Shown: positions 44,689 to 52,105 of the stretch, piece by piece
Numbering within the stretch: position 1 is the stretch's first letter
Layout of the letters: every line of letters begins with the position of its first letter
Assembly: GCF_902459555.1 (NCBI RefSeq)
Contig: NZ_CABPSM010000002.1
Span: 186,001-250,000 of the forward strand
From: Pandoraea horticolens
Lineage (GTDB): Bacteria; Pseudomonadota; Gammaproteobacteria; Burkholderiales; Burkholderiaceae
Direction: 5' to 3'
DNA length: 64,000 nt
Translations under genes and position numbers: made by a program
Notes under the pieces: model-generated
The model's database searches: none
Told to the model about the DNA's origin: nothing
What the model saw: only the letters and a program-made list of their open reading frames with translations

Positions 44689-44910
44689 TCAGCGTGCGGC
44701 GTGACGCAGACCGAAGGCGTCGCGGGCGTAGCCGGCGTCCGCGAGCGACGTGTCGTCGAACGAGGCGAGGGCTTCCGCTTGCAACGTCTGTTCATAGTGC
44801 TGGCGCCATTGATCGACGGCACGGAAGAACAGGCCGAGCGGCGTGACCGGCGCAGCCACCACCGGTATGAAGGTGCTGACTTGGGTAGCGGCGGGCAGAG
44901 GGCGGAACAT
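44689..44910 (-). CDS. Small protein with DUF1127-like C-terminus
   Basis: This 73-residue protein begins at an ATG with AAGGAAG upstream. It has a hydrophobic N-terminal part (FIPVVAAPVTPLGLFFRAV) and an end WRQHYEQTLQAEALASFDDTSLADAGYARDAFGL whose LADAGYARD motif echoes the L-x-DIGLxR core of DUF1127 proteins. DUF1127 genes are commonly small, stress- or metabolism-linked and next to LysR regulators, as here. The function is unknown; the family assignment is tentative. Confidence 0.6.
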   Translation of the reverse strand: MFRPLPAATQVSTFIPVVAAPVTPLGLFFRAVDQWRQHYEQTLQAEALASFDDTSLADAGYARDAFGLRHAAR

Positions 44911-45041
44911 GATATGGCTTCCTTCGGGAGTGGCGACGTACTGACCGGGGGCGGGATGCCGTGGCAGATGTCGCACTAGGGATAACCCGAAGTTTATGCC
45001 TTTCCGTTGTGCCAAAAAAGTGAAATGTTGAGGTATTTTTG

Positions 45042-45056
45042 TTCACTATTATTGAA
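45042..45056. promoter_or_regulatory. LysR-type dyad TTCA-N7-TGAA
   Basis: TTCACTATTATTGAA is a perfect dyad containing the T-N11-A core of LysR boxes. It lies 81 bases before the LysR ATG and about 130 before the divergent DUF1127-like start, in an AT-rich patch that also holds an AGTGAA repeat further left (45020-45025). Confidence 0.7.
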
Positions 45057-45136
45057 GTGTCGCCGCTCGCCGCTTAACATGGGTCGATTCGATCCCAATC
45101 CTTCCTATTGTCTGCGGCCTGGCCCGGGAGACGTTC

Positions 45137-46033
45137 ATGGACTTTCTGCAACTTCAGACCTTCAAGGCCATCGTCGACGAAGGCAGTGTGCTTGGCGCCG
45201 CCGAAGCGCTGCACTGTGTGCAGTCGAATGTTACGGCGCGCATCCGGGCGCTTGAGCACACAGTGGGCGTCAAGCTCTTTCACCGGCAAGGGCGGCGTTT
45301 GCAACTCACGCCGAGCGGACGCACGCTGCTGGGCTATGCCGAGCGGATTCTGGCGCTTTCGCGCGAAGCCAGCGCGGCGCTCAATCCGGCCAGCGAGCCG
45401 TCCGGCGACTTTTCGCTGGGAGCCATCGAATCGTCGGCAACGTCGCGCTTGCCCGCGGTGCTGGCGCGGTTCCATGCCGCGTATCCGAAGGTTCGTCTGA
45501 ATCTGGTGACCGACACGTCGCTCAACTTGCTCGACGAGATCCAGCACGGCCGTGTCGACGCCGCCCTGATTGCGGGCACGGCCTGCCTCGAGGCTCAGGC
45601 GCAGGCTGTTGTCGTGTCCGATGAGGTTTACCGCGAGCCGATCGTGCTGGTGGCGCCGGCGCGGGCGGGACGGGTGCTCGAAGCGTCGGACCTGTCGGGC
45701 GCCACTCTCCTGATGTGGCCGCCGGGCTGCCCGTATCGCGCCACGATGGAGCAATGGCTGGCGGCGAACGCCGTCACGCCGGGCCGCATTCTGAGCTATG
45801 GCAGTTACGCGACCATCGTGGCGTGTGTTGGCGCGGGCGTGGGTTACTCGCTCGTGCCGCGCGGCATCTATCTGCGATACCGGCAGGAGGCGAACATCGT
45901 GGGACACGCGATGGAGGACCTCGCAGCCGTGCCTAACTTCTTCGTCAGGCATCGCGGTGTCGATGTGCATCCCGCGCGTGAAGCCTTCTTGCGCGTGATG
46001 CACGAGTACGTTGCCGAGGCGCAGCCCGCGTAG
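45137..46033 (+). CDS. LysR-family transcriptional regulator
   Basis: This 298-residue protein has the LysR HTH (MDFLQLQTFKAIVDEGSVLGAAEALHCVQSNVTARIRALE, about residues 1-40) and a full effector domain with LPAVLARFHAAYPKVRLNLV and a late VGYSLVPRGIYL strand. It resembles PtrR/PutR-like regulators. The divergent 73-residue gene and the T-N11-A dyad between them suggest mutual control. It converges on recJ. The effector is unknown. Confidence 0.92.
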   Translation: MDFLQLQTFKAIVDEGSVLGAAEALHCVQSNVTARIRALEHTVGVKLFHRQGRRLQLTPSGRTLLGYAERILALSREASAALNPASEPSGDFSLGAIESSATSRLPAVLARFHAAYPKVRLNLVTDTSLNLLDEIQHGRVDAALIAGTACLEAQAQAVVVSDEVYREPIVLVAPARAGRVLEASDLSGATLLMWPPGCPYRATMEQWLAANAVTPGRILSYGSYATIVACVGAGVGYSLVPRGIYLRYRQEANIVGHAMEDLAAVPNFFVRHRGVDVHPAREAFLRVMHEYVAEAQPA

Positions 46034-46083
46034 TTTTCCCGCCAGGCGGGAACGCCCTTGATACGTGCGGGCGATGCGTCGCG

Positions 46084-47781
46084 TCAGGCCTGCGCGTGCT
46101 CGACGATCATCTGCACGCGCGACACGCCGTTGAAGGTGTCTGCCGCCAGTCGATACGCGAACCGCGCACGGCTTGGCAACGTGTCGGCGTGATTGAACCA
46201 GATGGCATTGAAGCGCATGCGTCCACGACCGAGTTGCAGCTTCAGGTGCTTGTCCTTGAGGATGGCTTGCGAGAGCACATCGAACTCGCCCGAGAACACC
46301 GGTGGCGGGAAGCCTTGCCCCCACACTTGCGCGTCGAGCAGCGCGACGAAAGGCGGTACGAAGCACTCGTCACCAATGTCGCCATCCGTTTCGATCACGC
46401 GAGACAGTGTCTTCTCGTCGAGCCACGCCTGTCCGACCGCCTCGAATGCCGCCTGAAAGCGCGGCAGGGCGTCGGCGGCTATCGTGAGGCCAGCGGCCAT
46501 CGCATGGCCGCCAAACTTGACGATCAGGCCCGGTTCGCGTTTCGTGACCAGATCGAGTGCGTCGCGCAGGTGGAAACCGGGAATCGAGCGGCCGGAACCC
46601 TTGATCTGCCCGTCGTCGCCAGGGGCGAACACGATGGTCGGACGATAGAACTTCTCTTTGAGACGCGCGGCGACGATCCCGATCACGCCCTGATGCCACG
46701 TCTCGTTGAAAGCGCAGAGCGTGGTGGCGGCGCGAGGATCGAAGCGCGCCAGATCGGCGAGCGCTTCCTGCTGCATTCCGGCTTCGATTTCGCGGCGTTC
46801 GCGATTCATCGCATCGAGTTCTTGCGCGAGCGTCCACGCGCGGCCGTCGTCGTCCGTCAGAAGACACTCGATGCCGAGCGACATGTCGGCGAGGCGTCCG
46901 GCGGCGTTCAGGCGCGGGCCGAGGCCGAAGCCCAGATCGAAGCTGCCTGCCTGCCGCGCATTGCGGGCGGCCGCGCGAAAGAGGGCGTTGATGCCCGGAT
47001 GCATGCGGCCCGCGCGCATCCGCGAAAGTCCCTGCGCCACCAGAATGCGGTTGTTGGCGTCAAGTTTGACGACGTCCGCGACCGTGCCCAGTGCGACCAG
47101 ATCGAGCAATGTGTCGAGACGGGGTTGTTCGCTCGCATCGAACGCGCCGCGTGCGCGCAACTCGGCCCGAAGCGCGAGCAGGACGTAGAACATCACGCCG
47201 ACACCGGCCAGATTCTTGCTCGGGAATTCGCAGCCGGGCTGGTTCGGGTTGACGATGCAACGGGCGTTGGGCAATTCGCTGCCCGGCAAGTGGTGATCCG
47301 TCACCACGACTTCGATACCGAGCGCTTGCGCGGCGGCCACGCCCTCGAGGCTGGCAATGCCGTTGTCGACCGTAATCAATACGTCGGGTGGCCCTTGTTT
47401 GCCTTGCGCGGCCAACGCCACGATTTCGGGCGTCAGGCCGTAGCCGTATTCGAATCGGTTCGGCACCAGATACTCGACCTTTGCACCGAACATACGCAGA
47501 CCGCGCACGGCCACGGCACAGGCGGTTGCGCCGTCGCAATCGTAATCGGCCACCACCAGCATGCGTTTGCCGGCGGCGATAGCGTTGGCAAGGAAGACGG
47601 CGGCGTCTTGCGCCCCCTTGAGCTGTGCGGGAGGTATCAGACGGGCGAGCGCCGTTTCCGTCTCGGCGCTCTCGGCCACCCCGCGCGAGGCGAACAGGCG
47701 GGCGAGCACCGGGTGAACGCCGTCGCGCGAGAGGGCGTCGGCCGTCGCGTCGTCGACATGGCGGGTGACGATGTCGGTCAT
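46084..47781 (-). CDS. recJ: Single-stranded-DNA exonuclease RecJ
   Basis: This 565-residue DHH-family 5'-3' exonuclease works in recombination and mismatch repair. The motif ADYDCDGATA (about residues 77-86), DNG in ITVDNGIASLEG, and the DHH triad in VVVTDHHLPGSELP are present, as are GFGLGPRLNAAGRL and the later GGHAMAAGLTI of the DHHA1 domain. Its ATG overlaps the stop of the RpfE-like gene by four bases (ATGA), so the two are translationally coupled. Confidence 0.97.
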   Translation of the reverse strand: MTDIVTRHVDDATADALSRDGVHPVLARLFASRGVAESAETETALARLIPPAQLKGAQDAAVFLANAIAAGKRMLVVADYDCDGATACAVAVRGLRMFGAKVEYLVPNRFEYGYGLTPEIVALAAQGKQGPPDVLITVDNGIASLEGVAAAQALGIEVVVTDHHLPGSELPNARCIVNPNQPGCEFPSKNLAGVGVMFYVLLALRAELRARGAFDASEQPRLDTLLDLVALGTVADVVKLDANNRILVAQGLSRMRAGRMHPGINALFRAAARNARQAGSFDLGFGLGPRLNAAGRLADMSLGIECLLTDDDGRAWTLAQELDAMNRERREIEAGMQQEALADLARFDPRAATTLCAFNETWHQGVIGIVAARLKEKFYRPTIVFAPGDDGQIKGSGRSIPGFHLRDALDLVTKREPGLIVKFGGHAMAAGLTIAADALPRFQAAFEAVGQAWLDEKTLSRVIETDGDIGDECFVPPFVALLDAQVWGQGFPPPVFSGEFDVLSQAILKDKHLKLQLGRGRMRFNAIWFNHADTLPSRARFAYRLAADTFNGVSRVQMIVEHAQA

Positions 47782-48857
47782 GTCACTTCCTCGCCAAGCC
47801 GGGCGAGCGGCGCCATGCGGGCGCCGAGCGGCTGTCGGCGCCAGAACTTGCGCAGGTCACCGCTGCGCGAGCGAATCGTCACGCTGTGGCTGTCGCCGCA
47901 CAAGGTGAGTGCGACTTCTCGTGCTTGCCCCTTGGTGATGCGCTCAAGTGCAGGCGCCAGCCACATGCGGTCGATGTCGACGAGGGCATCGCGCCAGCGC
48001 GCCCAGTCTTCCACGAGGAAATGCGGCGTCAGGGTGTCGATCTGCACAAGGGTCCGGCCGTCCGCGGCGGCGAGGCCGGCGTCGGTGCCGTGCAAGGCGA
48101 TTTGCAGGTGGGTGGCCAGGCCGCGTGTCGCGGGGTCGTCCGCCAGAATGGTCACGCAAGGCCGGTTCAGACGCGGTGCGGCGATGCGCTGGCCCCCGGC
48201 GTACAGCCAGAGGGCATTGACCGGCGGCAGATGGCGTGCTTCGCGAGCCTGATTGGCCGGATGGTCGTACCAGGCCATCTGCACTTCGTTTTGCCACTTG
48301 CGCCACGTCAGTTCGGCCTTACCTTGCGGCAGCCAGGTATCGACGTTCCGGCCGGCAGCCCGCGCGGGCGACGCGGTGAGCAGGTCGCCCAGCGCCGGCG
48401 CGCTCAGGTACCACCGGTTGGGACGCGGGGCGATCAGCTCGGCGCCTTCCTCGGCGAACAGCGCATGCGCCGTGGCGAAGAGGGCGGCCGAGTCCTCGGC
48501 GCTCAACGCCAGTTCGGACGGGGCCGTCAGCACCAGATGGTCAGTGGCGATATGGATGTGCGCAGGCTGCGCACAGTACCAGAAGCGGGTGTCGAGCGTG
48601 CCGCTGTCTTCCAGCAGCATGAAGGGGGCGAGCGGCGCGCGCGACGGCACACCGGGCAGGCCAAAGGCGTCGGCCAGCCAGCGTTCATGCGGCAGCGTGG
48701 GAACAAATGGGTCTTCCGGCACGTCTTGCGCCGACTGGACGCCGCGCGCGAGCAACTTTTCGAGCGCGGGCAACTCCAATCCGGCCAGCAGTGCGGGCAA
48801 GTGGGCCGACGCGGGCAGCGCGAACGGCAAGAGAAAGTGCAGGGCAGGTGTATCCAT
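47778..48857 (-). CDS. RpfE-like conserved protein upstream of recJ
   Basis: This 359-residue soluble protein is the usual recJ partner in Burkholderiales, often annotated as regulatory protein of the Xanthomonas RpfE type. Sequence landmarks are LHFLLPFALPASAHLPALLAGLELP at the N-terminus, RFWYCAQPAHIHIATDHLVL (about residues 91-110), and NALWLYAGGQRIAAPRLNRPC. No catalytic motif is visible. The ATG at 48857 is chosen; a longer frame runs into the divergent promoter region. The Xanthomonas role in diffusible-signal regulation is not shown to apply here. Confidence 0.75.
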   Translation of the reverse strand: MDTPALHFLLPFALPASAHLPALLAGLELPALEKLLARGVQSAQDVPEDPFVPTLPHERWLADAFGLPGVPSRAPLAPFMLLEDSGTLDTRFWYCAQPAHIHIATDHLVLTAPSELALSAEDSAALFATAHALFAEEGAELIAPRPNRWYLSAPALGDLLTASPARAAGRNVDTWLPQGKAELTWRKWQNEVQMAWYDHPANQAREARHLPPVNALWLYAGGQRIAAPRLNRPCVTILADDPATRGLATHLQIALHGTDAGLAAADGRTLVQIDTLTPHFLVEDWARWRDALVDIDRMWLAPALERITKGQAREVALTLCGDSHSVTIRSRSGDLRKFWRRQPLGARMAPLARLGEEVT

Positions 48858-49030
48858 GTCGAGGCGAATTGTATGGCAAACTTCGCGCTGGCAGTTGGGT
48901 GACCCTGACGTCAGGTACGGAACGTGCCGTCCTTCGCGCCGGGCAGGGGCCGGGCGCGGGGGCCCCGGATGCCGGTGCAGACCGGCGCCGCTACGCTCCG
49001 ATCGATCCTTATCAAGAATCAGGAATCCGT

Positions 49031-50284
49031 TTGAAATTCCCATACGAATGGCAGATCGGCTGGCGCTATACGCGCACCGGCAAGCGATCATCCGGCAACG
49101 GTTTCATTTCCTTCATTTCCTTCATCTCCATGGCCGGCATTGCGCTGGGCGTGGCGGCGCTCATTGTGGTGCTCTCGGTGATGAACGGCTTTCAGAAGGA
49201 AGTTCGGGACCGCATGCTCTCCGTGCTGGCGCACATCGAGGTCTTCGCCGTCGACGGCAATTTGCCCGACTGGCAGCGCACGGCCGCCGAAGCGCTACAG
49301 AACAAGAACGTCATTGCCGCCGCTCCCTACGTGGGCGAGCAGGCCATGCTCACACGCGAAGACAACGTGCGCGGCGTGGTGCTGCGCGGTATCGTTCCCA
49401 GCGAGGAAGCCAAGGTCTCCGATCTCGGCAAGCAGATTACGGACGGCACGCTCGCCAACCTGACCCCGGGCAGCTTCGGCATCGTGCTCGGGCGTGAACT
49501 GGCCCGGGCGCTGGGTGTGACCATCGGCGACAAGATCACGCTGGTGGCGCCACAGGGAACCATTACCCCGGCCGGGGTGCTGCCGCGCGTGAAGCAATTC
49601 ATCGTGGTGGCTATCTTCACGGCGGGGCACTATGAATACGACAGCTCGCTCGCGCTTATCGATCTGCACGACGCCGAGACGCTGTTCCGTCTTGATGGCC
49701 CGACGGGGGTGCGTCTGAAAATTCAGGACATGGAGCAGGCGCCGCTCGTGGCGCGTGACCTTGCCAAGACGCTGACCGGCAACATGTGGGTGCGCGACTG
49801 GACGCAGCAGAACAAGAACTGGTTCATCGCCGTGCAGACCGAAAAGCGCATGATGTTCATCATCCTGACGCTCATCATCGCCGTGGCCGCTTTCAATCTG
49901 GTGTCCTCGCTCGTGATGACGGTGACCGACAAGTACGCGGATATCGCTATTCTGCGCACGCTCGGTGCACAGCCCGGTTCGATCATGAAGATATTCATCG
50001 TCCAGGGCGTGACCGTCGGTTTCGCCGGGGCGTTGCTCGGGGTGGCGCTGGGTTGTCTGGTGTCGGTCAACATCGGCACCATCGTGCCGTTCATCGAGCG
50101 CTTGCTTGGCATACACTTCCTGCCGCAAGACATTTACTTCATCTCCGAATTGCCTTCGGATCTGCAATCGACGGACGTGATCCGCATCGGGGTGATTTCC
50201 TTCATCCTCTCGGCGCTCGCGACGATCTACCCGAGTTGGCGTGCTTCGCGCGTCAAGCCGGCGGAGGCTCTGCGCTATGAATGA
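49031..50284 (+). CDS. lolC: Lipoprotein-releasing ABC permease (LolC/E family, single copy)
   Basis: This 417-residue permease has four transmembrane helices (first at about 28-48; three at about 270-400) and a large periplasmic domain between TM1 and TM2. With LolD it lifts outer-membrane lipoproteins from the inner membrane and hands them to LolA. The start is a TTG at 49031 with AGGAA five bases upstream ([15 protein letters not shown]...); no ATG gives this N-terminus. Only one permease gene lies beside lolD, so the complex probably has a homodimeric (LolF-like) membrane part. Confidence 0.92.
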   Translation: MKFPYEWQIGWRYTRTGKRSSGNGFISFISFISMAGIALGVAALIVVLSVMNGFQKEVRDRMLSVLAHIEVFAVDGNLPDWQRTAAEALQNKNVIAAAPYVGEQAMLTREDNVRGVVLRGIVPSEEAKVSDLGKQITDGTLANLTPGSFGIVLGRELARALGVTIGDKITLVAPQGTITPAGVLPRVKQFIVVAIFTAGHYEYDSSLALIDLHDAETLFRLDGPTGVRLKIQDMEQAPLVARDLAKTLTGNMWVRDWTQQNKNWFIAVQTEKRMMFIILTLIIAVAAFNLVSSLVMTVTDKYADIAILRTLGAQPGSIMKIFIVQGVTVGFAGALLGVALGCLVSVNIGTIVPFIERLLGIHFLPQDIYFISELPSDLQSTDVIRIGVISFILSALATIYPSWRASRVKPAEALRYE

Positions 50285-51002
50285 GGCGAACAAACCCATG
50301 GCTCCCGTATCGAACCTTGCATACGACGGCCCGGTGCTGAGTGCGCGCGACTTGCACAAGACGTTCCGGCAAGGCGAACTGAATGTGACGGTGCTCAGCG
50401 GCGCGAGTCTCGACGTGTTACCCGGTGAGAAGGTGGCGATCGTGGGCGCGTCGGGGTCGGGCAAGAGCACGCTGCTGCATGTGCTGGGCGGACTCGACGA
50501 CCCGTCGCGTGGCGAGGTGTCGCTGCTGGGTAAGCCGTTCTCGTCGCTCAAAGAGCGTGACAAGACGGCGCAGCGCAATCAGTCGCTCGGCTTCGTCTAT
50601 CAGTTTCACCATCTGCTGGCCGAATTCTCGGCGCTTGATAACGTGGCGATGCCGCTGCGGATTCGTCGTTTGCCGACCGAGCAAGCGCGCAAAACGGCGC
50701 AAGCGATGCTTGAGCGCGTCGGGCTGGGCCCGCGCGTGAAGCATCGCCCGTCGGAGCTGTCGGGGGGCGAACGTCAGCGCGTGGCGATGGCGCGAGCCCT
50801 GGTGACGCAGCCGGCTTGCGTGCTGGCCGATGAGCCGACCGGCAACCTTGACGGTCATACCGCCGAGACGGTGTTCGAACTGATGCTCGAGCTGTCCGAG
50901 ACACTGAAGACCAGCTTCGTGATTGTGACGCACGATATCGATCTGGCCCGTCGTTGCGACCGCGCGTTGCGGCTGCGCGAAGGCGTGCTCGAACCGGCCT
51001 GA
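50277..51002 (+). CDS. lolD: Lipoprotein-releasing ABC ATPase
   Basis: This 241-residue ATPase has Walker [10 protein letters not shown], the Q-loop region [12 protein letters not shown], signature LSGGERQR and Walker [13 protein letters not shown], with His in VTHD. It overlaps the permease gene by eight bases (ATG at 50277, permease stop 50282-50284). The 20-residue N-terminal lead before [11 protein letters not shown] is longer than in E. coli LolD but common in this lineage. A terminator follows about 50 bases after the stop. Confidence 0.96.
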   Translation: MNEANKPMAPVSNLAYDGPVLSARDLHKTFRQGELNVTVLSGASLDVLPGEKVAIVGASGSGKSTLLHVLGGLDDPSRGEVSLLGKPFSSLKERDKTAQRNQSLGFVYQFHHLLAEFSALDNVAMPLRIRRLPTEQARKTAQAMLERVGLGPRVKHRPSELSGGERQRVAMARALVTQPACVLADEPTGNLDGHTAETVFELMLELSETLKTSFVIVTHDIDLARRCDRALRLREGVLEPA

Positions 51003-51048
51003 ACATCGGGCGAGCACGCAGGCCCCGGATGTCGGGCGAAATTGGCGA

Positions 51049-51073
51049 AGCGCCGGGAGATCCCCGGCGTTTT
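51049..51073 (+). terminator. Intrinsic terminator of lolCD
   Basis: CGCCGGG / CCCGGCG stem with a five-base loop, followed by TTTTGCTTTT. Confidence 0.8.
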
Positions 51074-51212
51074 GCTTTTCAGGCGTGAGCGAAGGAACAT
51101 CAGTTTCGGCAACGTCCTAGACCGTAACGCGGTGTTTTCCGATGGTCATCGATGGCGCGGCGTGCGAGCCTTGTCATCGACCCGTAGAATTGACGCTCAA
51201 GGACACCTGACC

Positions 51213-52061
51213 ATGTGGATCGATACCCATTGCCATCTCGATGCGGCCGAGTTTGACGCCGACCGCGCGACTGTAATTGCCGACACTGCCGCTGCGGGCG
51301 TGGTGGGATTGGTGGTGCCCGCTGTCGAATGCGCGACGTTCGACGCGGCGCGCGCTGCTGCCGGGGCGATCTCCGGGGGCGCTTATGCGCTGGGCATTCA
51401 CCCGCTCTACACGCCGCGCGCGCGTGATGAGGACATTGCCACGTTGCGCCGCGCCGTCGAGCGGGCGATGGGCGATCCGCGTTTTGTCGGCATCGGCGAG
51501 ATCGGGCTGGATTTTTTCGTCAGGACGCTTGATCCCGAGCGTCAGCAGTTCTTCTACGTCGAGCAATTGAAGATCGCGCGCGACTTCGATTTGCCCGTCA
51601 TCCTTCATGTACGCCGCTCGCAGGACGCTTTGCTCAAGCAACTGCGCATCTTCACGCCGCGCGGTGGTATCGCTCACGCCTTCAACGGCAGCCGCCAGCA
51701 GGCGGATATGTTTATCGAACGCGGCTTCTGTCTGGGGGTTGGCGGTCAGATGACGTTCGATCGTGCCTTACAGATCCGTCGTCTCGCGGTGGACGTGGCG
51801 CTCGATGCCCTCGTGCTGGAGACCGACGCGCCCGACATTGCGCCGGCCTGGCGTTACAAGCAGCGCAACAGCCCGGTCGAACTGCCACGCATCGCGCGGG
51901 TGCTGGCGGACCTGCGCGATGTGTCGATCGACGCGCTGTCGAAGGCGACGTGTGCCAATGCGTGGCGCGTGCTGCCGCGTCTGCCGGGGGCCATGGCCAT
52001 GACACCCGGTGACGGGCCTGCTGCACACACCTCCCTCATCTCCGACGAACCTGTGCGCTGA
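51213..52061 (+). CDS. TatD-family metal-dependent hydrolase
   Basis: This 282-residue TIM-barrel hydrolase has the N-terminal THCHLD (His6, His8), GEIGLDFF (catalytic Glu), LHVRRSQDALLKQL, the His in IAHAFNGSR and the late Asp in LETDAPDI. These are the five metal and catalytic positions of TatD/YcfH-type DNases. It is a cytosolic nuclease or hydrolase of uncertain physiological substrate. AAGGAC precedes the ATG. The C-terminal 25 residues are a poorly conserved tail. Confidence 0.92.
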   Translation: MWIDTHCHLDAAEFDADRATVIADTAAAGVVGLVVPAVECATFDAARAAAGAISGGAYALGIHPLYTPRARDEDIATLRRAVERAMGDPRFVGIGEIGLDFFVRTLDPERQQFFYVEQLKIARDFDLPVILHVRRSQDALLKQLRIFTPRGGIAHAFNGSRQQADMFIERGFCLGVGGQMTFDRALQIRRLAVDVALDALVLETDAPDIAPAWRYKQRNSPVELPRIARVLADLRDVSIDALSKATCANAWRVLPRLPGAMAMTPGDGPAAHTSLISDEPVR

Positions 52062-52105
52062 CGCTGCGGCGTCGCGCGGTCTTTGAGACATGACTTGGTG
52101 ACGTC

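Noticed and set aside
46036-46052. Perfect hairpin between LysR and recJ ends as a terminator
   Set aside because: The stem TTCCCGCC/GGCGGGAA has a one-base loop and no U tract on either strand, so evidence is insufficient.
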